A DNA stretch of 7,773 bases from positions 1 through 7,773 of the forward strand of contig SFNM01000086.1 of assembly GCA_004552725.1 (NCBI GenBank), given 5' to 3'. Below the pieces are notes generated by a model. The model worked only from the letters and a program-made list of their open reading frames with translations. It had not been told where the DNA came from and ran no database searches. The position numbers and the translations under genes were made by a program. Source of the stretch: Bacteroidales bacterium (GTDB lineage Bacteria > Bacteroidota > Bacteroidia > Bacteroidales > Muribaculaceae). Positions within the stretch are counted from its first letter, which is position 1. Each line of letters begins with the position of its first letter. Positions 1 to 5,657 of this stretch are shown here, piece by piece.

Positions 1-383
1 TTTTGGTTAGCTAAACTAATATAAGAGTCAGCATTTCTGACAATGATATTCATTGTCTTAACAGCATCCTTATATTGGTTATCCCTCTTTATATCGTAAT
101 AAGTTAATATTGTAATGGGTATTATAATAGCTGTGATAACAGCACACACAATACCAATTCTCAATAATTTTTTATAATTCTCAATATTTAATGTTCTTAA
201 ATATTTGAAGAATTTATATAGCAGAAATACCAGCAGGATAAACACTGCCAAAATTATCAAATCAAGGTATGTAATGGGGGTATTTATCTTATTTTCATCT
301 GCTATTTCATCCAATACCCATTGTTGAGAAAACCCCAACAATGTAGTTAATACGCTATATCCTAATAATATAATCCTTTTCAT
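1..383 (-). CDS. Partial small membrane protein, C-terminus off the left edge
   Basis: This reading frame starts at ATG 383-381 on the minus strand and stays open for 127 complete codons to the window edge, so only the N-terminal part is visible. The protein starts with MKR and a hydrophobic stretch (about residues 3-18) that could be a signal peptide or first membrane segment. Two clear membrane segments follow, at about 38-56 and 74-95, separated by a lysine/arginine-rich loop, and then a polar C-terminal part. Its ATG overlaps the TGA of the upstream gene in an ATGA arrangement, which points to translational coupling and one transcript from the promoter near 670-701. I do not recognise a family. 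The sequence is much more AT-rich than the plus-strand phage genes, so it may be a phage moron gene, an acquired gene or host DNA. An exclusion or envelope function would be a guess. That it is a real gene is fairly well supported by the coupling and the coherent membrane topology. Confidence 0.6.
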   Translation of the reverse strand, partial: MKRIILLGYSVLTTLLGFSQQWVLDEIADENKINTPITYLDLIILAVFILLVFLLYKFFKYLRTLNIENYKKLLRIGIVCAVITAIIIPITILTYYDIKRDNQYKDAVKTMNIIVRNADSYISLANQ

Positions 384-646
384 ACGGCAACTTTCATATT
401 TCCAACTGCGATTATCAAGCACACCAAGATAAACGCTACAATGGATAGATCAATTATGCAAAATACTAAAGCCATTATATTTTTCTTCATTCGTTGCAAA
501 ATGTAGGCAACAAACATTGAAAAAATAGCCAAAGGCTGCATAATTATAAACAGAAATACATTTATGAAGCCGTAGGACACCCCAAAGGTGGTGCTTGCCG
601 ACTCCATAATTTCTATACAGAGGTTACATATTAAAGTCCAATCCAT
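380..646 (-). CDS. Small two-segment membrane protein, function unknown
   Basis: An 88-residue protein with two predicted membrane segments, at about residues 26-50 and 57-82, joined by a short basic loop (RMKKN, 52-56). The loop predicts a cytoplasmic turn with both ends outside or periplasmic. It is the first gene after a strong Bacteroidota-type minus-strand promoter whose -7 element ends 23 bases before the start codon, giving a short leader. It is followed at once by the partial membrane gene through a 4-base overlap. The length and two-segment hairpin shape would fit a holin-like or exclusion-type small membrane protein, but no family motif is recognisable, so no function is assigned. 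The base composition matches its minus-strand neighbour and not the phage genes to the right, which suggests a separate origin for the pair. Confidence 0.6.
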   Translation of the reverse strand: MDWTLICNLCIEIMESASTTFGVSYGFINVFLFIIMQPLAIFSMFVAYILQRMKKNIMALVFCIIDLSIVAFILVCLIIAVGNMKVAV

Positions 647-659
647 TGCTCACGTTGTC

Positions 660-691
660 TTTTATCCTGCAAAGTTAGCAATATAATTTTG
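660..691 (+). promoter_or_regulatory. Probable promoter for the phage head operon
   Basis: On the plus strand TAATTTTG (684-691) matches the Bacteroidota -7 consensus TAnnTTTG exactly. The expected -33 position, 20 bases upstream, holds TTTT (660-663) instead of TTTG. Transcription would begin about 697-700 and give a leader of about 20 bases before ATG 718. The imperfect -33 element may mean a weak or activator-dependent promoter. Confidence 0.5.
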
Positions 692-701
692 TGTCACAAA
701 A
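670..701 (-). promoter_or_regulatory. Bacteroidota-type promoter for the minus-strand membrane operon
   Basis: Read on the minus strand, TTTTG (701-697) is followed after 19 bases by TAACTTTG (677-670). This matches the known Bacteroidota primary sigma consensus of a -33 TTTG and a -7 TAnnTTTG at about this spacing. It lies directly upstream of the 88-residue membrane protein gene that starts at 646. The -33 element overlaps the palindrome at 686-702. Confidence 0.75.
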
Positions 702-714
702 TCAATGTGACACA
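686..714. promoter_or_regulatory. Probable operator: 17-bp palindrome plus partial second copy
   Basis: Positions 686-702 form a perfect odd-centred palindrome, ATTTTGTG-T-CACAAAAT. A second, shorter copy of its core, TGTG-A-CACA, lies at 706-714 with its centre 16 bases away. The two cores also pair as a 9-bp inverted repeat (690-698 with 706-714). The first site overlaps the -7 element of the plus-strand promoter and the -33 element of the minus-strand promoter, so one bound protein could act on both. The regulator is not in this window. Confidence 0.6.
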
Positions 715-717
715 CAA

Positions 718-1845
718 ATGGCTAACACTCAATACGCTCTCCACCTCAAAGGTTTCGTCGGCGGTGCCGACTTCGACCGCAACTATGTCGACTATGTGCT
801 CAATCAGCACGTCGGCAAGCCTGTCAACGTGCTTATAGACTCGCTTGGCGGCTCAGTGGCTACCGCCCTGAGCATCGCATCGGCGTTCCGCAACCACGCC
901 GACGTGTCGGTGCACTTTGTCGGCATGAATGCTTCGGCGGCAACCATCGCTTCGCTCGGCGCCAAGCACATCAGCATCGACGCGAACGCCATGTACCTCG
1001 TGCACAAGTGCAGCTCGGCTTTCTTCGAGTGGGGCTCGCTAAACGCCGACCAATTCGCCACGCTCATTGCCGACATCGAGAAAATCAAGGCCGACCTCGA
1101 CAAGCTCGACCTCAATATCGCAAAGATGTATGCCGGGAAGTGCAAGAAGAACCATACGGATCTTCTTGACCTCATGGCAAAGGGCGGCTGGCTCACAGCG
1201 CAGGAAGCTCTTGAATGGGGCTTCGTTGATGAAATCACCGACCTCGCAGACGAGCCTGCACCCAAGTTGACCGATGCCGTCGCTTCGGAAATGGCGGCAG
1301 CAGGTATGCCTATACCCAACATTCCCATAGCCGACAAGGACAAGGAGGGAGGTTTGGCTACGCCCGATTTTGGCGGCGCCTCGGCTATCGTCGAGCAAGC
1401 TCGCGAAAGCACTCGGCTTGCTCAAAATGTTTCCCGTTTCCTCGCCGCAATCGCATCGCTCTTTTCGGCTAAGCCCGCCTACCAGCCCGAAATTGTATCA
1501 AACGCTCAAATAACCATCATGTCAAAAGATTTCCCTCTCCTCTCCGCCGCCCTGGGCGCCGAGGGCATCGCTGTCACCGACAACGTGCCCTCGGTCAGCC
1601 TTGCCGACCTCACCACAATCGAGGCCGCCCTTGCGGAACGTGACCGACAGATTCTTTCGGAACGAAAGCGTTACGAAGAACGATTAGCCGACCTGAACGC
1701 TCAGGTCGCCACTCTGAAACAAGCCCCTGCCGACTCCACCACCAATGTAGTCGACACAAACCACAACAAGCAGGATGAAACACCCCTCGACGCATACTAC
1801 CGCAGGGTAAATGCCGCCAAGGAGATGTTCAACGCCCTGCCTTGA
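718..1845 (+). CDS. ClpP-type prohead protease with C-terminal scaffold region
   Basis: A serine protease that in phages of this type trims the scaffold and capsid proteins inside the procapsid. Residues 1 to about 180 (counted from ATG 718) match the ClpP/S14 fold: the conserved SLGG at about 42-45, a nucleophile Ser73 in NASAAT, His96 in LVHK and a probable Asp171 in GFVDEI. From about residue 180 to 265 there is an Ala/Pro-rich linker, and the last 108 residues contain a charged coiled-coil (AERDRQILSERKRYEERLAD) typical of scaffolds. The frame is open from a GTG at 691, but that codon sits inside the -7 promoter element, so ATG 718 (MANTQY) is the better start. It is the first gene of the plus-strand operon and directly precedes the capsid gene, the usual partner order. 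An internal ATG at 1519 may give a free scaffold. The assignment is firm for the protease and likely for the scaffold. Confidence 0.88.
   Translation: MANTQYALHLKGFVGGADFDRNYVDYVLNQHVGKPVNVLIDSLGGSVATALSIASAFRNHADVSVHFVGMNASAATIASLGAKHISIDANAMYLVHKCSSAFFEWGSLNADQFATLIADIEKIKADLDKLDLNIAKMYAGKCKKNHTDLLDLMAKGGWLTAQEALEWGFVDEITDLADEPAPKLTDAVASEMAAAGMPIPNIPIADKDKEGGLATPDFGGASAIVEQARESTRLAQNVSRFLAAIASLFSAKPAYQPEIVSNAQITIMSKDFPLLSAALGAEGIAVTDNVPSVSLADLTTIEAALAERDRQILSERKRYEERLADLNAQVATLKQAPADSTTNVVDTNHNKQDETPLDAYYRRVNAAKEMFNALP
1519..1845 (+). CDS. Possible nested scaffold protein from an internal start
   Basis: An in-frame ATG at 1519 (MSKDFPLL) would give a 108-residue protein identical to the C-terminus of the protease. 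The product consists of a short N-terminal region, a charged coiled-coil and an acidic/polar tail ending YYRRVNAAKEMFNALP. Protease genes with a nested scaffold gene in the same frame are established in phages such as lambda (C/Nu3) and Mu (I/Z). The bases just before this ATG are locally A-rich, unlike the surrounding coding sequence, and resemble a leader. No Shine-Dalgarno element is seen, as expected for this phylum. This is inferred from architecture only. Confidence 0.5.
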   Translation: MSKDFPLLSAALGAEGIAVTDNVPSVSLADLTTIEAALAERDRQILSERKRYEERLADLNAQVATLKQAPADSTTNVVDTNHNKQDETPLDAYYRRVNAAKEMFNALP

Positions 1846-1897
1846 CCCTCCCTATAATCATTACTCATTCTCCAATCTCTCCTAAATTCTCTCTCCA

Positions 1898-2866
1898 ATG
1901 GCAGACAACCATCAGCTTGTGTTCTCCGATGCCGAATACGAGAAAGCCGCCAAACAGTGGGGCAAAGAGTTCCTGCTGATGCCGCTTTACTCCTGCATGG
2001 AAACGCTGCAATACATGACCGGTATGCCCGGCACTCGCTACAAGGTTGCACTTCCCACCGTGGAAGGCAACGCACAGTTCGCGCCTTATCGCTCCAACCG
2101 CCGCAGCAACGACCAGACCAAGGTAGATTTCCGCGAAATCGAAACCTTCTTCGGCAACGTGCGCATCGACTTCGAGCCCAACAAGCAGATACAGATGCTC
2201 ATAGGTCAGTCCGCTGCTTTCCTCGGCGACGGTCAGGCTCAGGCTCCCTCGGCCAAGACCGTCATCGCCTCGGTGATGAAGTCGCTCGGCGCCCACCTCA
2301 ACGACGCTCTGTTTACCGCCGTCCGCAATCCCAACGGTGATACCACCGCCGACCTTTTCAACGGCTGGGGCACAATCATCGACAACGAGATTGGCGATGG
2401 CAACATCGCAGCCGCCAAGGGCAACCTGCTCACTCTCGGCGAGGCTATCACGTCGGCTAACGCCGTCGATATAGCCAAGGAGATAGAGCGCAGCTGCGAC
2501 CCCCACCTGCGCGGCCTCGAAAAGTTCCTTTTCTGCGACCCCGACTTCGCCGACAAGTACAACGACGCATACCTGCTCACTCACCCCGCTGTTTCCTACA
2601 ACAAGCAGTATGAGCAGCCCTTCGTCGAAGGTTCTTCCAAGAAGACCACAATCGTTCCGCTCGACTGCCTTGCCGGTACCGACAAGTACATCGTCACTCC
2701 CAAGTCGAACATCCTCTACGGCTACGACAATATGTCTGACCTCGAAACGCTCGAAGTCAAGCGTTACGAGCCGTGGGTGCTCACTATCGCCGCAGCAATG
2801 TTCTTCGGCTGTCAGTTCTACACCATCGACAAGCGTTTCTTCAACGTCGTTAAACTTCATCAGTAA
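1898..2866 (+). CDS. Major capsid protein, probable HK97 fold
   Basis: A 322-residue protein that most likely forms the icosahedral shell. The size and position right after the protease/scaffold gene are those of a major capsid protein. Features fitting an HK97-like fold are the long central helix-rich part with FNGWGTII near the middle (about 154-161), the later stretch PKSNILYGYDNMSDLETL, where many capsid proteins have a K-N-hyphobic-YG-D pattern, and a beta-rich C-terminus with FFGCQFYTID. There is no obvious long N-terminal delta domain, which agrees with a separate or protease-linked scaffold. The start at ATG 1898 follows a pyrimidine-rich leader with the CAATCTCTCC motif. I identify it by pattern and context, not by an alignment. 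Confidence 0.75.
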   Translation: MADNHQLVFSDAEYEKAAKQWGKEFLLMPLYSCMETLQYMTGMPGTRYKVALPTVEGNAQFAPYRSNRRSNDQTKVDFREIETFFGNVRIDFEPNKQIQMLIGQSAAFLGDGQAQAPSAKTVIASVMKSLGAHLNDALFTAVRNPNGDTTADLFNGWGTIIDNEIGDGNIAAAKGNLLTLGEAITSANAVDIAKEIERSCDPHLRGLEKFLFCDPDFADKYNDAYLLTHPAVSYNKQYEQPFVEGSSKKTTIVPLDCLAGTDKYIVTPKSNILYGYDNMSDLETLEVKRYEPWVLTIAAAMFFGCQFYTIDKRFFNVVKLHQ

Positions 2867-2872
2867 ACCGCT

Positions 2873-3454
2873 ATGGCCAATCCTCCAGCAAATACCTGTT
2901 CCGCACTCCAACGTTCCCTGGCATGGTGTCAGGGAACGCCGGAGCTGCCCGGCGTAAAACGCCGCATCTACTATCTCGCCAAGAGCGAGATTGTGACTTG
3001 GCCCACCTTGCCGCGCGACACTCAGGGTCGCCCGACATCGGCTATCCTCACAGGCTCGTTCGCACTCAAGGCTGACACGAAGTGGAAATACATCGACATC
3101 CTGCCCGACAAGTCGCAGCTGACCTCCGAGGCACAGGGCGAACTCCCAAGCCAGACCCAGCTCAACAAGTTGACCGCCGTTCACCCCGGTGTGGGCGAGG
3201 ACGCTTCCGCTGCCTCCGCCTACATCAACAACACCGACTCGGTGTTCTTGGTCGAGGACATGAAGGGCAACTGGCGTGTCGTAGGTTGCGACAAGTGGCA
3301 GACCAAAGCCACCGTGGCGCAAGACCTCGGTCAAGGCCCAACGGGCACAACCTCCACCACCATTTCAGTTGAAGCCACCGACGAAGTGCCGGCTCCGTTT
3401 TATCGCGGCACTATCGAAACCGAGGATGGCGACATCAACTGCTCACGTGCATAA
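2873..3454 (+). CDS. Putative beta-rich phage structural protein
   Basis: A 193-residue protein six bases downstream of the capsid gene. After a short N-terminal segment it shows alternating hydrophobic/polar strands with many Gly, Thr and Pro, for example ILTGSFALKADTKW, then a conserved-looking segment around SEAQGELPSQTQLNK, a strand pair FLVEDMKGNWRVVGC, a Thr/Gly-rich loop (GPTGTTSTTIS) and a strand near the end, PAPFYRGTIETEDG. There are no membrane segments and no catalytic motif. This profile fits a tail-tube-like, decoration or head-completion protein, and the position beside the capsid gene supports a virion role. I cannot decide between these. It is a good real gene by codon use and spacing. 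Confidence 0.55.
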   Translation: MANPPANTCSALQRSLAWCQGTPELPGVKRRIYYLAKSEIVTWPTLPRDTQGRPTSAILTGSFALKADTKWKYIDILPDKSQLTSEAQGELPSQTQLNKLTAVHPGVGEDASAASAYINNTDSVFLVEDMKGNWRVVGCDKWQTKATVAQDLGQGPTGTTSTTISVEATDEVPAPFYRGTIETEDGDINCSRA

Positions 3455-3469
3455 TCCTCTCTCCCTGAT

Positions 3470-4126
3470 ATGGCAAGGTCGGGCGCACTCAATCTTGACG
3501 AACTCATTGACGAAATCAATGTGCCAGTCCTGGAGGTGCCCGACCTTGACGCTTCTCCGGCTAAAGCCCGCGAAGAAAAAGACCTTTTCGCAGAAAAGAA
3601 GCGAGCCGCTTGGAAAGGGGTGCAGGTTGAGGAGGCGCGTTGCGACTTCTCGCCAAACCGTATGCGCATCACAAACCGAGGCGGCGTTTTCTTTATCACT
3701 TTGTGGAAGAAGTCGGTTTACGGGCGCACCCTTACCGACATCAAAGGCGACGATGCTATGGTGGACTATTTCGCCGACAACATCGCACCGCTCATCCGCT
3801 CGGTCATCGGCTCGTTCCTCTCGCCCGAAGACTACGCGATAGTCACCACACCCAAGCGTCGCCACAAGGAGCGCAACTTCGCCACGATGATCGCCGAAAA
3901 AATCGGCAAACATCTTGGCTTGCCGTTTTACGACGATTGCGCATTTGCACCCTCAAAACATCGAGTCGGCACCGTTTTCACCGCAAACAATATCCCGCCA
4001 CAGCGGAACATCATTGTTTTCGATGACTTTGTCACTACCGGGCAGACGCTCGTCAGTATGCAAAACCTCCTGCGAGCCAATGGCAAAAATGCCATATACT
4101 TCGCAGGCATAAACAACAAGATGTGA
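3470..4126 (+). CDS. ComF-like type I phosphoribosyltransferase
   Basis: A 218-residue protein whose C-terminal two thirds match the type I phosphoribosyltransferase fold. The PRPP-binding loop is VFDDFVTTGQT at residues 183-193, with the paired acidic residues Asp185 and Asp186. A basic TPKRRHKERNF segment at 127-137 resembles the RGFN-like region of ComF and amidophosphoribosyltransferases. Enzymes of this class move phosphoribosyl groups from or to PRPP; the acceptor here is not predictable, and some relatives (ComF, regulators) have no known activity. The first 70 or so residues are charged and not part of the fold. It lies 15 bases after the structural gene and is followed by a 125-base gap. 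An enzyme of nucleotide metabolism inside a head operon is unexpected; nucleotide salvage, DNA modification and a structural or regulatory re-use are all open. Confidence 0.75.
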   Translation: MARSGALNLDELIDEINVPVLEVPDLDASPAKAREEKDLFAEKKRAAWKGVQVEEARCDFSPNRMRITNRGGVFFITLWKKSVYGRTLTDIKGDDAMVDYFADNIAPLIRSVIGSFLSPEDYAIVTTPKRRHKERNFATMIAEKIGKHLGLPFYDDCAFAPSKHRVGTVFTANNIPPQRNIIVFDDFVTTGQTLVSMQNLLRANGKNAIYFAGINNKM

Positions 4127-4245
4127 GGTGTTTATGCGTTGTCCGTCGAGTTTCCTATCGTATCTCTCGCTACTATTTCCGCAGCTATCGCCTCGATGGG
4201 AACACAGTTCATAATTTACGTTACATAGTTCAATCTCTCCGCTAA
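4123..4245 (+). other. Possible small arginine/tyrosine-rich ORF in the gap
   Basis: The 125-base gap between the phosphoribosyltransferase and the next gene has an open frame from GTG 4123, overlapping the preceding ATGTGA, to TAA 4245, 40 codons. It encodes a basic, tyrosine-rich peptide (for example SYRISRYYFRSYRLDG) with many C-ending codons like the neighbouring genes. Two other frames are also partly open here, so the call is weak. If it is not coding, the gap holds only the CAATCTCTCC leader motif at 4231-4240. Confidence 0.2.
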
Positions 4246-4251
4246 ATCAAT

Positions 4252-4845
4252 ATGGACCACAATTTTACCAAGCAAATCGGCGAATGGCTCAACAAGCCCG
4301 AAAGCGAGCGCGACTATACCGTCGGTGCTCTGTACCTTTTGAAACTGTCGGGCAACAAAATTCTCTACACGAATATCGTTGCCAACATTGACCGTCGCCA
4401 CGATGTCATAGAGTATCAGCTTCAAAAGTATTACAACTTCCGGGTTAAAGAGTTGACCCACGATGAAGTCGAGGCAATGCAGAAGCAGGTCGATGCCATT
4501 GTCGAGGAACAAATTCCTCTCGCCGCCAATGCCGACGAAGCGAAGCATCGCGGCAAGCGTGATGACCACGACCTGCTCCCCGACGAAATCAAGGCTCTCT
4601 ATGTCGAGAACCTTTCACTGCTCCAACAGATGCGCGAACTTCACTTGAAGCTCAGATCGCTTTCGTTGGAGAACGCCACTTGCCCCGACTCCGAGCGATA
4701 CCCATTCCTAAAGGAAATAATCTCGCTCGACAAAAAGTTGCACTCCAACTGGGCGCGTTACGACCACTACATACCGACTGCCCCCACGGCTACCGCCGAT
4801 GCCAAGCCCAAAGCCGCCAGTCGTAAGAAGAAATCTGCCAAGTGA
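4252..4845 (+). CDS. Uncharacterised phage protein with basic C-terminal tail
   Basis: A 197-residue protein of unrecognised family. The N-terminal part (1-60) is mixed helix/strand with YTVGALYLLKLSGNK, the middle (65-150) is strongly helical and charged, with probable coiled-coil around LPDEIKALYVENLSLLQQM, and a Tyr/Trp-containing stretch (NWARYDHYIP) precedes an Ala/Pro/Lys-rich tail ending SRKKKSAK that looks disordered and nucleic-acid or capsid binding. There are no membrane segments. Its TGA overlaps the GTG start of the next gene by three of four bases (GTGA), so it is probably translated together with the PLD-like protein. The start at ATG 4252 follows a CAATCTCTCC leader. No function is assigned. 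Confidence 0.7.
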   Translation: MDHNFTKQIGEWLNKPESERDYTVGALYLLKLSGNKILYTNIVANIDRRHDVIEYQLQKYYNFRVKELTHDEVEAMQKQVDAIVEEQIPLAANADEAKHRGKRDDHDLLPDEIKALYVENLSLLQQMRELHLKLRSLSLENATCPDSERYPFLKEIISLDKKLHSNWARYDHYIPTAPTATADAKPKAASRKKKSAK

Positions 4846-5363
4846 AACGCTCTGCTTCCATAGACTCCATTCTAAAACCGTTGAGAGGAACGCCCAATCA
4901 GGCTTATCTCTCAAATGCCGTGCAGGTTGCCGACATATTAGAATGGATATTGTCGCAGGTGGGTATATCAGAAGTATGGCAGACTTCTTTCTCAATCTCC
5001 GAGGAGTTTTTGCGGCGCCTGTTCTTCATCTGCAAGGGCAACAAGGTAAGCCGCATAAACCTCGTCCTCGACCACAAGGCGACCAACAAGACGCTCAAAC
5101 TGTGGGCTTTCATAACCCAAGTTATCGAGCGCACCTATCTTGCTGACAATCATAGCAAGATATTGTTGGTGAAGTCCGAGGCCGGAGATTGTGTTAGTGT
5201 CGTAAATTCCCAAAACCTCACGCGAGGCAATCGTGCCGAGTCAGCGTTTATCTCCACCGACCCGGAAATCTTTGCCGGGCTTTACGCCCAAGTCAACGAT
5301 TTAATAACCAATCATTCCGTACCCCTCAATGACCTATTCAGACAACGACTTGCAGCAGATTGA
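4842..5363 (+). CDS. Phospholipase D-like protein with a single half motif
   Basis: A 173-residue protein that starts at GTG 4842, overlapping the previous stop codon. The C-terminal half carries His104-x-Lys106 (NHSKILLV), then VVNSQNLTRGNRAE with Asn122, Ser123, Asn125 and Glu133. This matches the second part of the PLD catalytic signature HxK-x4-D-x6-GSxN, followed by the NLT-x-G-N-x-E pattern seen in PLD-type nucleases. The Asp expected four residues after the Lys is replaced by Lys111, and Gly by Asn122. A strand LVLDHKA at about 74-80 fits the fold upstream of the motif. PLD-type nucleases with one motif act as dimers, so a nuclease or nucleic-acid-binding role is possible, but the substitution leaves activity in doubt. 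Its 3' end overlaps the next gene by 35 bases. Confidence 0.6.
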   Translation: MKRSASIDSILKPLRGTPNQAYLSNAVQVADILEWILSQVGISEVWQTSFSISEEFLRRLFFICKGNKVSRINLVLDHKATNKTLKLWAFITQVIERTYLADNHSKILLVKSEAGDCVSVVNSQNLTRGNRAESAFISTDPEIFAGLYAQVNDLITNHSVPLNDLFRQRLAAD

Positions 5364-5604
5364 AAAATTTGCAAGCATATACTTGAAAATTTCAGACATC
5401 GCAGTAATACTCGATATTCCTGCCGATGTGCTGCGCTCGGACATTGCCGACCGCACAACGGACGTAAGCAAGGCTTACCGCCGTGGCAAAGCCGCCTCCA
5501 AGGTCAAATTACATACTCAGGAAATGATGTTGGCGCAGGTGGGTTCGCCTCTCGCTATCGAGAATGCGCACCGCAACCTGCTCGATATGGAAGATGACGA
5601 GTAA
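5329..5604 (+). CDS. Small helix-turn-helix protein, terminase-associated
   Basis: A 91-residue protein with a likely helix-turn-helix at about residues 18-40 (LKISDIAVILDIPADVLRSD), a basic helix at 48-60 (KAYRRGKAASKVK), a conserved-looking AQVGSPLAIENA stretch and an acidic end, MEDDE. Such small DNA-binding proteins occur next to small terminase genes; it could be a small terminase itself, a packaging accessory or a regulator. The start at ATG 5329 lies inside the end of the PLD-like gene in another frame. A perfect hairpin spans its stop codon. Confidence 0.65.
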   Translation: MTYSDNDLQQIEKFASIYLKISDIAVILDIPADVLRSDIADRTTDVSKAYRRGKAASKVKLHTQEMMLAQVGSPLAIENAHRNLLDMEDDE

Positions 5605-5629
5605 AGAAAATCAAGATTTCTTTACTCGT
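5597..5629. repeat. Perfect 13-bp inverted repeat between the two HTH genes
   Basis: ACGAGTAAAGAAA (5597-5609) is repeated in inverse as TTTCTTTACTCGT (5617-5629) around a 7-base loop. The left arm contains the TAA stop of the upstream gene. The right side has no T-run, so it is not a typical intrinsic terminator. It could be an mRNA-processing or stability hairpin, an attenuator, or a protein binding site such as a packaging site. Confidence 0.75.
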
Positions 5630-5657
5630 TCCGCAGTCATATAAAACTCCTTTACTT

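Noticed and set aside
691..717. GTG 691 as the protease start
   Set aside because: The codon lies in the -7 promoter element and the palindrome; the nine extra residues do not look like protein, and ATG 718 gives a normal start.
804..1412. Antisense open frame of 202 codons over the protease gene
   Set aside because: The plus strand here encodes a protease with its catalytic triad, and the antisense product is low-complexity Ser/Ala-rich.
1865..3334. A 489-codon open frame on the minus strand opposite the capsid and structural genes
   Set aside because: It is the antisense shadow of GC-rich, C-ending codons in two convincing plus-strand genes. Its translation is Val/Gly-rich without a recognisable domain and it has no promoter.
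4124..4228. Recoded TGA (stop reassigned) at the end of the phosphoribosyltransferase
   Set aside because: Other genes here end in TGA right before a new gene start (4845, 5363, 1845), so TGA works as a normal stop. Only local readthrough remains possible.
5597..5629. Intrinsic terminator between the HTH genes
   Set aside because: The stem is AT-rich, has no following T-run, and lies inside an operon whose next gene is essential for packaging.
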